Positions 16,875-25,607 of a DNA stretch of 64,000 nucleotides are shown piece by piece. Within the stretch, counting starts at the first letter, position 1. Every line of letters starts with the position of its first letter. Origin of the DNA: Bacilli bacterium. GTDB taxonomy: Bacteria; Bacillota_I; Bacilli_A; RFN20; CAG-826. The notes beneath the pieces are model-generated. The model was not told the origin of the DNA and ran no database searches. It was given only the letters and a program-made list of their open reading frames with translations. Location of the stretch: NCBI GenBank assembly GCA_017477255.1, contig JAFUXB010000004.1:1-64000 (forward strand), read 5' to 3'. The position numbers were made by a program, and so were the translations under genes.

Positions 16875-16905
16875 TCAAAAACCCTGCAGAACTCAAGTAT
16901 TTTTT
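16875..16905 (+). repeat. Dispersed 3'-end element, copy 2
   Basis: TCAAAAACCCTGCAGAACTC begins 1 base after the TAA of the 101-residue protein and ends in six T. It is in the sense orientation relative to that gene. Confidence 0.75.
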
Positions 16906-16982
16906 CTGAAATTAGAGGTTTTTTATAATTTTTATTTGATATAATTTATAAAATTGATATTTAGTAATGGTAAAATAATATT

Positions 16983-18710
16983 ATGAAAAAAAGAGAGAAA
17001 TTTTTATTTATAAGTATTGGTTTGTTAACTGTTTCTTTGTTGACTGGTTGTAAGAAGAAAAATTTTGTTCATGATACAACTAGTTATTTTTCATTAGAAA
17101 CTGGTGTCGGCCCAGTTTATAGAAAAGAAGCATCAGATAAAACTAAAATTGATGTATATTTTGCTGAAGGTGAAAAACTTGTTCCTTATATAAGTGTAAA
17201 GTCATTTAGCTCTATGTTTAATGGTTTTATGTCACAAGGTTTTAAAAGCACTATTGAAGATTATAAATATTCTACTGTGTGGACAATAAGTTATGAAAAA
17301 ACACCTGTATTTGCGGCAGAATTTCAATGGAGAGCTGGTGTTATTGAATATCTTGGAAGTATTGATGTGGCCTTAGAAAGCTATGCTACATTAGATGTAT
17401 CAAAATCATCTTTGTACTATAATGCATTTCTTGATGGAAAAGTATTAGATGTAGGAAAATATGAAGGAACAACTGGTTGTTCATATAGAAAGAGTGGTTT
17501 TAGTGATGTTTTTAAAGAAGGAGCACACCATTTACCATTAGCTGTATATGATATTTCTTTTAAAGAAGCTACAAGCAAAAACTTTATTTATGATTATTCA
17601 AACATTGTAATAACTGATGATATTCAAAATTATTTTAATGATAGTTCAGTTTCTTATTCTGTTGTAGATTCAATGAAAAAGATTATTGATGAGCAATATC
17701 AAGATGGAGCACCTTATTATTTTCTTGAATACAATATGAATTGTATGAGATTAATAATGCTTTATTATTACGGTCTTACTAAAGAAAAAAATATAACGAG
17801 TTTTAAATTAAGTAAAGCAAGTTTTAGAAATGCATTTACTGATTTAAATAAAGATAAAAGAGTAGAAAATTATTATAATTTCATAGCTTCATTAGATGAT
17901 GATCACACTCTTTTTGTTGGATCAAAAGCTTGGGATGAAGTCTTATCTCCAATGCCAAGAGGTTCAAATAGCTATAATAGAAGTGAAAAAAATAAGAGAT
18001 TAACTGAAAAAAGACGCGAGAAAACTTCTGATTTATTGGACGTTGTTTATTATAGTAATACTGGAAAAACAGCAATGTTTTATTTAGATGAATTTATATT
18101 TGATGAAACTCAAACATATGTTGTTAAAGGAATGATAAAATCACCAGAAGCTTATAAATATGACACTTATGTTTATGTTGAGAAACTATTAAAAGAAATT
18201 TCTAAATTAGATAATGTCGATAAAGTCGTTATTAATTTAGCTTTAAATGGTGGTGGAGTAGTTGGAGTAATGGCTAAAACATTATCTTTATTAAATGCAG
18301 GAAAAATAACAAATATCGGATATTTTAATTCAAATTCTTATGTTTCTATGGTACTAAAAGCTGAATTAATGAATAAACATGATTATTTAGCAAATAAACA
18401 ATTATATTTATTAACTTCTGATTGTTCATTTTCTTGTGGTAATGCTCTTCCATTTTTTGCTCAACAAATGGGTATTGCAAAAATCATTGGTGAAAAAAGT
18501 GGTGGAGGAGAATGTAGTGTTTCCGTGAAAATCCTTCCTAATTTATCATATTTATATCACTCAAGCACAACGCATTTAACCCATTTTATTAATGGTGATT
18601 ATTCGTATAAAAATAGAATTGGCGCTGATAGAAGAGCAATTCCAGACATTGAAATAAGTGAAGACAACTATTTTGATGTAAATTTAATTGAAAAAGAACT
18701 TAATAAATAA
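16983..18710 (+). CDS. S41 (tail-specific-type) protease lipoprotein
   Basis: A 575-residue lipoprotein: signal peptide with lipobox LLTGC, then a ~300-residue N-terminal region that I cannot assign, then a peptidase S41 domain in about the last 230 residues. The latter shows NLALNGGGVVG, then the nucleophile region TSDCSFSCGNALPF, then GEKSGGG. These match the substrate strand, catalytic Ser and following loop of C-terminal-processing proteases. No PDZ domain is obvious. The mRNA may be leaderless: an extended -10 (TGGTAAAAT, 16968-16976) ends 6 bases before the ATG and no ribosome-binding site is seen. A bidirectional terminator follows. The substrate is unknown. Confidence 0.75.
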   Translation: MKKREKFLFISIGLLTVSLLTGCKKKNFVHDTTSYFSLETGVGPVYRKEASDKTKIDVYFAEGEKLVPYISVKSFSSMFNGFMSQGFKSTIEDYKYSTVWTISYEKTPVFAAEFQWRAGVIEYLGSIDVALESYATLDVSKSSLYYNAFLDGKVLDVGKYEGTTGCSYRKSGFSDVFKEGAHHLPLAVYDISFKEATSKNFIYDYSNIVITDDIQNYFNDSSVSYSVVDSMKKIIDEQYQDGAPYYFLEYNMNCMRLIMLYYYGLTKEKNITSFKLSKASFRNAFTDLNKDKRVENYYNFIASLDDDHTLFVGSKAWDEVLSPMPRGSNSYNRSEKNKRLTEKRREKTSDLLDVVYYSNTGKTAMFYLDEFIFDETQTYVVKGMIKSPEAYKYDTYVYVEKLLKEISKLDNVDKVVINLALNGGGVVGVMAKTLSLLNAGKITNIGYFNSNSYVSMVLKAELMNKHDYLANKQLYLLTSDCSFSCGNALPFFAQQMGIAKIIGEKSGGGECSVSVKILPNLSYLYHSSTTHLTHFINGDYSYKNRIGADRRAIPDIEISEDNYFDVNLIEKELNK

Positions 18711-18730
18711 GTTTAAATTTTTAAAATAAA

Positions 18731-18755
18731 ACCACTTCAAATTGAAGTGATTTTT
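18731..18755. terminator. Bidirectional terminator between convergent genes
   Basis: CACTTCA-AAT-TGAAGTG (18733-18749) is a perfect dyad. A T run follows on the plus strand and a T-rich run on the minus strand, serving both the S41 gene and the YwaF-like gene. Confidence 0.75.
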
Positions 18756-18772
18756 CATATAAATTTTAGTTA

Positions 18773-19609
18773 TCAGTTAAGTTGGCTTTCTTCGACTGGT
18801 TCGTTATTATTTTTTGCAGGTTTATGTTCAATTTTGTGTATAACAAATGATAATCCTTTATATACACAAATAATAATAAGTGCAAGTGGAATGTATGTTA
18901 CAAGCATAATAATTGTGTAGATCCATCTTAATCCTTTTGAAGCTAAATTTGCAGCTAAAGTTGAATAAAGTGGAACTCCACCACCTTCGTAAAGCTGCAT
19001 ATAATCAGCGCCATAAACATAATTTAATGGAATAGCAACTATAGAAAGAATTAAAATTGGAATCCAAGCTTTTAAACAGTCAATCCATTCTAATTTTTTA
19101 TATTTTGTTGCTAATAAGAAAGTTCCAGTAAAGAACATTGATAAGTGGAAGAATAATGAATAGAATCCACCAAATGTCCAGAATGGATAAAAATTAAGGC
19201 CATTACAATAAATAACGCCAATAATTCCTGTTAATAAGCTTACTGTTGTTAAAAATGATAAACATACATCTTGAACTTTTCCTTTAGTCCAAGCAGCAAT
19301 AATAGTTGTATAAATATATAAAGAACAAGTATAAACTGGAATAATTCCAATAACATTAAATCCAGCGCCTGTTTTAATATCGTAATATGTTTCCCAACTA
19401 ACTTTTGTAATTTCTAAGATAAGAACTACAAATGACATTATTTTTAAATAAATGCCTGCATATTCCTTTTTAATTTTTCTACCAAAGGCAATAATTAATC
19501 CTACGCCTACAAAAGCTAAGACAATAAAGATGATATGAGGAATGCTAAACATATCATGTTTAAATTCTTCAGGAATAAAGCCTTTATAATCAAAAAAATG
19601 ATAACCCAT
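18773..19609 (-). CDS. YwaF/TIGR02206-like integral membrane protein
   Basis: A protein of about 278 residues with seven or so membrane helices. The N-terminal HDMFSIPHIIFIVLAF and the central IIPVYTCSLYIY are typical of the YwaF/TIGR02206 family of unknown function. The C-terminal tail is hydrophilic. Start: an in-frame codon at 19657 exists, but GAGGAAA at 19615-19621 points to ATG 19609 (MGYHFFDYK), which is where the family begins. It lies downstream of the MATE gene on the same strand, and a copy of the dispersed element is between them. Confidence 0.75.
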   Translation of the reverse strand: MGYHFFDYKGFIPEEFKHDMFSIPHIIFIVLAFVGVGLIIAFGRKIKKEYAGIYLKIMSFVVLILEITKVSWETYYDIKTGAGFNVIGIIPVYTCSLYIYTTIIAAWTKGKVQDVCLSFLTTVSLLTGIIGVIYCNGLNFYPFWTFGGFYSLFFHLSMFFTGTFLLATKYKKLEWIDCLKAWIPILILSIVAIPLNYVYGADYMQLYEGGGVPLYSTLAANLASKGLRWIYTIIMLVTYIPLALIIICVYKGLSFVIHKIEHKPAKNNNEPVEESQLN

Positions 19610-19697
19610 AATTTTTCCTCGCCCATAAATCAAACCATAATTACAAAGCAAATACAATTGATATTATTTCGACAAATTAAAAATATTTTATTTTTAA

Positions 19698-19728
19698 GAA
19701 AAATAGTTGAGTTCTGCAGGGTTATTGA
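19698..19728 (-). repeat. Dispersed 3'-end element, copy 3
   Basis: Read on the minus strand, the MATE stop codon TAA forms the first bases of the element, which continues CCCTGCAGAACTCAACT and ends in T5. The usual AAAAA start is replaced by AATAA, the stop itself. Confidence 0.75.
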
Positions 19729-21125
19729 GAAATTTCAGTATTTTGCAACCTTTTTAAATCTTTCGGTACTAATATTAAAATACCACCAATATTTGAAAAA
19801 GTAGCAAGTGCCCAAGTTATTGGATATAAAGCATAAAGCCAAGTAAGAGTGTGGAAGTAGTCCATTTTAAATAAAGTTAAAATTAAAATAATTCTAACTA
19901 TTGTACAGAATATAAGAGTTGAAAACATTGGAAGATTTGATCTTTTTAAACCTCTTAAAATAGCAGCACTACCATGCATAGTAAATTGGAAAATATATAA
20001 ATAACCAGATAAACACAGTCTTTCATATCCTGCTTGTAAAGCTTCTTCATTATCAACAAATAATCTTAATATTGGTCTATTTAAAGTTAATGTAATTAAT
20101 GCAATTAAGGCACAAGCAATTACACCCCAAATGAAGCCATAAAGGACGCATTTCTTGATGTTTTCTGGTTTTTTAGCTCCAACATTAGCGGCAATAAAAG
20201 TCATCATTGCAACACTTATTGCATCAGTTATTGCATAGAAATAACCTTCAACATTTGATCCTGCACTAGCACCGTTTTCTAAGTTTGCGTTTCCTGGACT
20301 AATTGAATATAAACTTGATTGAATAAAAACATTTGGTAAAGAGAAGAAAAAACCTTGCAAACCTGCAGGTAGTCCAACTTTTAATATATCAATTAAAGCA
20401 TCTTTATGAATTCTAAGTTTTTTAGGATTTAAACTTACATAATTATTTTTGCCTTTAATTAAAACAAATACACAAATAGCTGCACTAATTCCTTCAGCAA
20501 TAATTGTTGCAAAACCTACACCAGCAACACCCATATGTAAAGGAAATACAAATAAACAGTCAAAACCTACATTAATTAATCCTGCAATTGTTAAAGCAAT
20601 AAAAGGAGTTCTTGAATCACCTTGAGCTCTTAATAGTTGTGAAGCATAATTAAAAACCATTAAAAATGGAAGTCCAGCAAAATAAATTCTTAAATATAAA
20701 GCTGCTTTTGTAAGATAATGTTCTTCAGTTCCCATTAAAACAAGTAGGTTATCTGAAACGAAAAAACCTACGATGCCAACGATAATCCCGGTTATAACTG
20801 AAAATAAAATTGAAGTATGAACAACCCTTTCAGCTTTTTCTTTATTATCTGCACCTTTAGCTTCAGATAAAACAACATTTGAACCAATTGCAATACCAGT
20901 AAAAACAATAACTATTAGGTTAATAAGTGCATTATTTGATGCAATTGCCCCCATTGATTCAGCGCTATCTCCATAATGAACTGTAGTTAAATCAATTGAA
21001 ACATATAAAAGTTGCATTATAGTTGCAAACATTGAAGGTATAGCAAAAAGAATGATTTTTAGGAATAAATTTCCTGAAGTCATGTCTCTTAAATACTCTT
21101 GGTGTTTTTTAAGTAAATTTGCCAT
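19722..21125 (-). CDS. MATE-family multidrug/cation efflux transporter
   Basis: A 467-residue transporter with twelve hydrophobic segments in two similar halves. The start of the core (FLKIILFAIPSMFATIMQLLY) and the middle (SQLLRAQGDSRTPFI) are typical of the MATE/NorM family, which exports cationic compounds in exchange for Na+ or H+. Substrate cannot be deduced. It lies between the uridine kinase gene upstream (36-base gap filled by a dispersed element) and the YwaF-like gene downstream, all on the minus strand. The start has no strong ribosome-binding site. Confidence 0.9.
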   Translation of the reverse strand: MANLLKKHQEYLRDMTSGNLFLKIILFAIPSMFATIMQLLYVSIDLTTVHYGDSAESMGAIASNNALINLIVIVFTGIAIGSNVVLSEAKGADNKEKAERVVHTSILFSVITGIIVGIVGFFVSDNLLVLMGTEEHYLTKAALYLRIYFAGLPFLMVFNYASQLLRAQGDSRTPFIALTIAGLINVGFDCLFVFPLHMGVAGVGFATIIAEGISAAICVFVLIKGKNNYVSLNPKKLRIHKDALIDILKVGLPAGLQGFFFSLPNVFIQSSLYSISPGNANLENGASAGSNVEGYFYAITDAISVAMMTFIAANVGAKKPENIKKCVLYGFIWGVIACALIALITLTLNRPILRLFVDNEEALQAGYERLCLSGYLYIFQFTMHGSAAILRGLKRSNLPMFSTLIFCTIVRIILILTLFKMDYFHTLTWLYALYPITWALATFSNIGGILILVPKDLKRLQNTEISQ

Positions 21126-21129
21126 ATTT

Positions 21130-21160
21130 AAAAAAATAGTTTAGTTCTGCAGGGTTTTTA
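21130..21160 (-). repeat. Dispersed 3'-end element, copy 4
   Basis: It begins 1-2 bases after the uridine-kinase stop (AAAACCCTGCAGAACTAAAC on the minus strand), ends in a run of seven T and is directly followed by the MATE start codon. It therefore lies between two genes of one apparent operon. Confidence 0.75.
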
Positions 21161-21161
21161 C

Positions 21162-21776
21162 TTATTTTTCTAGCATATTCATTAATACACTTGCTAAAAC
21201 ATCAATAGATTTTTCGCTATATCCATCGTTATTAATAATTAAATCTGCATAATATTGAGAAGGAGCAATGATTTCTTCATACATTGGTAAAACAGTTTCA
21301 AAATATTGTTTTACAACACTTTCGTAAGTTCTACCTCTTTCTTTTATATCTCTATCAATTCGTCTTACAAGTCTTCTTTCTCTTGAAGCACTGATAAAAA
21401 CACTTAAATCTCCAAGTGCTCTTAAATCTTTATTAACTAAAGCCATAATTCCTTCAATTATTATTAATTCTTTTGGTTCAACAATTTCGGTTTTATTGCT
21501 TCTAGTATGAATTGTAAAATCATAAATTGGTTTTTCGATTGGATTTCCGTTTTTAAGTTCTTTAAGTTGAACATTCATTAATTTCCAATCAAATGCTTTT
21601 GGATGATCATAATTTACTTTTGTTCTTTCTTCAAAAGGCATATCAGACAAATCTTTATAATAATCATCTAATGAAATTAAACATACTTTTTCTGAAGGTA
21701 TTTTAGAAAGTACCTTTTTTAAAACATAAGTTTTTCCACTGGCAGAGCCACCACCTATCAAAATTACTTTACTCAT
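21162..21776 (-). CDS. udk: Uridine kinase
   Basis: A 204-residue P-loop kinase that phosphorylates uridine and cytidine in pyrimidine salvage. The Walker A motif GGGSASGKTYV is at residues 8-18, DDYYKDLSDMPFEER near 38-52 and YDHPKAFDW follow, and IIIEGIMAL is the Walker B region. The Arg-rich lid RRLVRRIDRDIKERGR is present. Length and motifs are those of Udk. GGAGG lies just before the start. It is first on the minus strand, divergent from the lipoprotein gene at 21924. Confidence 0.9.
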   Translation of the reverse strand: MSKVILIGGGSASGKTYVLKKVLSKIPSEKVCLISLDDYYKDLSDMPFEERTKVNYDHPKAFDWKLMNVQLKELKNGNPIEKPIYDFTIHTRSNKTEIVEPKELIIIEGIMALVNKDLRALGDLSVFISASRERRLVRRIDRDIKERGRTYESVVKQYFETVLPMYEEIIAPSQYYADLIINNDGYSEKSIDVLASVLMNMLEK

Positions 21777-21923
21777 AATCCCTCCATAACTTCATTTATT
21801 TTAAACTATTAACAAAATAAAAAAATAGGAATATTAAGAAATTAACTAAATATTAAAATATTTAGTAAATTATTTTACTTTTTTGACACTTACGATATAA
21901 TTTAAACGTTTGCGGAGGTATGT

Positions 21924-24737
21924 ATGAAAAAGTTTAGCAAAATATTAATGTTTAGTGCTCTTGCTTTAGCTTCCCTTGCTTCATGTTCTAAGAAATCAGC
22001 TGAAAAAATTGAGATTTCTGGAAATACAGAATGGGGTGTCGGTGGTGTTACCACTTTAAAAGCAAGTGTAGAAGGTGTTACTTGGAGTTCAAGTGACGAA
22101 AGTGTTGCTACAGTTTCAGAAAACGGACAATTAAAAGGTGTTTCTGCTGGTACTGTTACAATTACTGCATCAAAAGATAATTATATTTCAGGATCTTTAG
22201 AAGTTCTTATCAAAGATTATGAAACATTAACTGCAGAAGAATATGGTGTATTTTTAGATACATTTATTAGCAATGAATTAGGATTTTTAACAGTTAGTGA
22301 AGGTAATTTAGTTGTTTCATCATTTGATGGTAGTGAAGATCAAATTTTCTATGTTACTTCAATTTCAGAAGAAACTGTATTTAAGAAAATTTATGATGAT
22401 CAAGGTAATTTAATTAAACTTGAAGAAGTTACAAATACTTATGTTAATTATGGATTTGAACATAATGAAGTCGCTGCAAGACTTAGTATTGTCGATGATG
22501 AAGAAACTTTACTCGGTAGTGTTCTTTTAGAAATTACTGAAAATGGCGAATATAAAGAAGTTGGTACTTATAGACCACAAGTTAGTGAATTTGCTGGTGC
22601 TTATAATGGACTTTCTTCAGAAGATTTAAGTCCTACAAACTATGTTTATTTCTTCGATAGCATGTATGATTTTGATTATGAAGGTTATACTATAGGTTCA
22701 TATTATGATGGAAGCTATGGATTTACAGGTTTTGTATTACAAGGTGGTTTCTATCAAACTAAACAAGGTTATAAGAAAGGTGCTGTCATTTATGATAGTA
22801 GTGATGAAGCTTATTTTGAAGGTACATATGCCTTACCAAAAGATGGCGTAATCGACATGGTTGATCCAAATGGAGATTATGGTTATTTCTATGCTGATGC
22901 TTCAATTTATTTCACTGATATCGTTGATGAAGAAGGCACACTTTATGAAAATAAATATGACTTTGATGAAAATGGAAAGATTCATTATTACGTCAATGAA
23001 AACGAAGTTCAAGTAAGCTATAGCAATACTGAAAATGGCTTAGTTGTCAGTGTTAAAGAAGATGGAAAAGAAGATAAAGAACTTTATATCAATGCTTCAT
23101 CACTTGTAGTTGTTGAAGGTGAAAAAGATTATTATTTCTCGCCAGTTTCAACATTTGATTCAATTTATGATGCTGGTTATATTGAATACGGCGGTGGAAT
23201 TATTGTTACTGATGGTCAATTACAAGACAAGATTACATTTGGTCTTATGATGGATGAAGACTGGAACGATATTGAAACTGTTTTATATAATGATGAATCA
23301 GTTGAGTATAAAATAGTTGCTAGTGATAAAGTTTATGCTAAATTAACATTTACATCTAGTGCAGGTGAAAAAGTAGAAGTCATGAAACTTGGCGACATTT
23401 TCTATAATGTTGTTAAAGAAACTGAAGAAGAATCTAGTGAAGCTCTTTACTTTAATTACAATGCAATCTTCAATTATTTTGGTAGAGATTTTGTTAATTT
23501 TGGTACTACAACCGAAGAATTTAGTTTTGATTTCTCAGCTGAAGAAATTAATTTTGAAATAGTTTATAGTCCAGAATATGGTTTAACTTTAGAATCAGAA
23601 AAAGGATCATTATCATTAATTAATCCTGAAATTGGTTTATTTGCTTTATTTACTAGTGATACAGATTACTCATTAGTTCTTGATAAACAATATTTAGAAA
23701 ATGCTGAAGGTACTTTTACAAATAATGGTACTGATACATTTACATTTGAAGATTTAAAACTTACATATAATGGTGAAGAAGTTAAATACTCACTTGAACT
23801 TTTGCAAACACAAAATGGTTATATTTATGGATTCCTTGGTGGAAATAAATTCTTTATTCCTCAATTTAATGGAGTTTATCAAGTATATTCAGTTAGTGGT
23901 GGTTCAATTTCAGGACTTTCATATTATGTAAGTTCACCAATTTTTGAACAATTTGTCGGTGATTATTCTTACGAAGGAACTAATGGAGTAGAAACTATTA
24001 CCTTTACTGAAGATGGAAAATTATTACTTCCAAATCAACAAGATGTTTCTAAACAAGATGAATATAAGTATTCATTTGGTAAAAATAGTAATAATCAATT
24101 TATGCTTAATGTAAGTGTTAGTTCAACAAGCACACTTGCTATTACTTTATTAAATTATGCTTATAAGATTGGTCCTTTATATTATGTAGATCACAATTTA
24201 TTCTTATTAAATGGTGGTTATGGAGATAAAACTTCAAATACAACATTATTTATTTCAAAAACTGTTGTTATAGTTAATGAAAAAAGTGAAAACATTGTTG
24301 ATGTTGAAAGAGAAGAAAATGAAATTAAACTTACAACATCAGCTCACTATATTGTTGCTGCTTTAGATGAAAATGAAAAAGTTAGCACAATTAAAGTTGC
24401 TCCAGTTACTGATAAAGAAAACTTAACAACTTTAGGTGATAGACTTGATTCAGTCTTTAATAATTTAGATGGTTTAACAGCTACTTATAAAGATGGAGAA
24501 ACTGAATACACTATTACTTCAAAATTTAGTGATGCAAATGGAAATATCTTACTTCAAAGCTATGAAAACGATAAGATGTTTGCTCCAACAAACGCATTTG
24601 TTTGTAGATATGTTGATGACAAATTATGTTTAGTTAGTGAACTTAACATGCCAATTTTCAAAACATGCACAACTTATGTATTTGCATATAGTGAAGCAGA
24701 TGGAGTAACAGTTACTAGAACTGTAGTTAAAGGTTAA
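21924..24737 (+). CDS. Large lipoprotein with Big_2 domain, function unknown
   Basis: A 937-residue exported protein: signal peptide with lipobox ASLASC, then a bacterial Ig-like Big_2 domain (residues ~30-105, WSSSDESVATVSENGQLKGV). The long acidic remainder is rich in Tyr, Glu and Asp and appears to repeat a beta-sheet pattern (for example YEGYTIGSYYDGSYGF). I recognise no catalytic motif. It is probably an anchored binding or structural protein. CGGAGG precedes the ATG, and TATAAT at 21896-21901 is the likely -10. A hairpin terminator follows. Confidence 0.75.
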   Translation: MKKFSKILMFSALALASLASCSKKSAEKIEISGNTEWGVGGVTTLKASVEGVTWSSSDESVATVSENGQLKGVSAGTVTITASKDNYISGSLEVLIKDYETLTAEEYGVFLDTFISNELGFLTVSEGNLVVSSFDGSEDQIFYVTSISEETVFKKIYDDQGNLIKLEEVTNTYVNYGFEHNEVAARLSIVDDEETLLGSVLLEITENGEYKEVGTYRPQVSEFAGAYNGLSSEDLSPTNYVYFFDSMYDFDYEGYTIGSYYDGSYGFTGFVLQGGFYQTKQGYKKGAVIYDSSDEAYFEGTYALPKDGVIDMVDPNGDYGYFYADASIYFTDIVDEEGTLYENKYDFDENGKIHYYVNENEVQVSYSNTENGLVVSVKEDGKEDKELYINASSLVVVEGEKDYYFSPVSTFDSIYDAGYIEYGGGIIVTDGQLQDKITFGLMMDEDWNDIETVLYNDESVEYKIVASDKVYAKLTFTSSAGEKVEVMKLGDIFYNVVKETEEESSEALYFNYNAIFNYFGRDFVNFGTTTEEFSFDFSAEEINFEIVYSPEYGLTLESEKGSLSLINPEIGLFALFTSDTDYSLVLDKQYLENAEGTFTNNGTDTFTFEDLKLTYNGEEVKYSLELLQTQNGYIYGFLGGNKFFIPQFNGVYQVYSVSGGSISGLSYYVSSPIFEQFVGDYSYEGTNGVETITFTEDGKLLLPNQQDVSKQDEYKYSFGKNSNNQFMLNVSVSSTSTLAITLLNYAYKIGPLYYVDHNLFLLNGGYGDKTSNTTLFISKTVVIVNEKSENIVDVEREENEIKLTTSAHYIVAALDENEKVSTIKVAPVTDKENLTTLGDRLDSVFNNLDGLTATYKDGETEYTITSKFSDANGNILLQSYENDKMFAPTNAFVCRYVDDKLCLVSELNMPIFKTCTTYVFAYSEADGVTVTRTVVKG

Positions 24738-24760
24738 TTAATATAGAAAAATTTTCGAAA

Positions 24761-24786
24761 AGGCCTCAGATCTGAGGTCTTTTTTG
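24761..24786 (+). terminator. Terminator of the Big_2 lipoprotein gene
   Basis: AGGCCTCAGA/TCTGAGGTCT forms a 10-bp dyad (one G-T pair) at 24761-24780, followed by T6. Confidence 0.75.
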
Positions 24787-24898
24787 AAATTTTCATTTAA
24801 AGCATTAAATATTTTAAATATTTTTTAGTATTAAAAATATGGCCTCATTTATTTTTATAAAATAAAAGGTTATAATTTATAAAAAGCGAGGAAAAATT

Positions 24899-25540
24899 AT
24901 GAATAAGATTATTAACAAAACTCTTTTATGTTTAGCAACTTTATCTTTAACTGGTTGTGCCTTAATTAATAAGGTAGGAGATAAAGAAGTTAGCTATACT
25001 GAATGGCATCAAAAAGCAGAAGAATTAAAAGTTGAGCAAGAAAAACAATTCTTTACTAAAGTTGTCTATGATATGAATGGAACAATGCTTGATGAAAAAA
25101 CTGATGAAACATATAGTGCAAAAGTTCACATGGAACTTGTTTATAGTGAAGAAACAAAGGAATTAGAAGTAGATAAAGAAAAATCAACTAATTTTGATGA
25201 TCCAGAAGATACAAGAACCGATGAACAAAAACTTGGTTTAGGTTTAATGGTTGCATTTATGTGTGGCACTCCAGCTGATAAGATGGAAGAATTTAAAATA
25301 GAAAAAGATGATGATGAAGATAAATCAGATGGAACTGTTAAATACTTCATCAATAATTTACAAAAACATGAAACTTTAAAGGTTGAAATTAATCAAACCA
25401 TAGATAAAGAAGGAAATAAAGTAGATTGGAAAAATGTAATGTGCTACAACGAATTCGGTTTATTAAGTAGCGCAACTATGAAAGCTGATAGAACTGATGT
25501 AACAATTACTGCATCATATACATATGCTCCAAAAGCTTAG
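24899..25540 (+). CDS. Small lipoprotein, function unknown
   Basis: A 213-residue exported lipoprotein (lipobox SLTGC). The mature part is very acidic and hydrophilic, predicted to be beta-sheet, with a stretch EKDDDEDKSDG in the middle and a C-terminal ASYTYAPKA. I recognise no family. A TATAAT at 24871-24876 and a GAGGA site near 24888 support the start. A dispersed element follows the stop, then the GH127 gene; whether they share a transcript depends on whether that element terminates. Confidence 0.65.
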   Translation: MNKIINKTLLCLATLSLTGCALINKVGDKEVSYTEWHQKAEELKVEQEKQFFTKVVYDMNGTMLDEKTDETYSAKVHMELVYSEETKELEVDKEKSTNFDDPEDTRTDEQKLGLGLMVAFMCGTPADKMEEFKIEKDDDEDKSDGTVKYFINNLQKHETLKVEINQTIDKEGNKVDWKNVMCYNEFGLLSSATMKADRTDVTITASYTYAPKA

Positions 25541-25546
25541 TTTTTT

Positions 25547-25577
25547 ATAAAAACCCTGCAGAACTCAGCTATTTTTC
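25547..25577 (+). repeat. Dispersed 3'-end element, copy 5
   Basis: AAAAACCCTGCAGAACTCAG starts about 8 bases after the lipoprotein stop, ends in T5, and is in the sense orientation. It ends 30 bases before the GH127 start codon. Confidence 0.75.
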
Positions 25578-25607
25578 ATAAAATTACTAATTTATGGAGT
25601 CATTAAA

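Noticed and set aside
21883-21901. TTGACA with TATAAT upstream of the Big_2 lipoprotein gene as a promoter
   Set aside because: The spacing is only 7 bases, far too short; only the TATAAT is kept as a likely -10.
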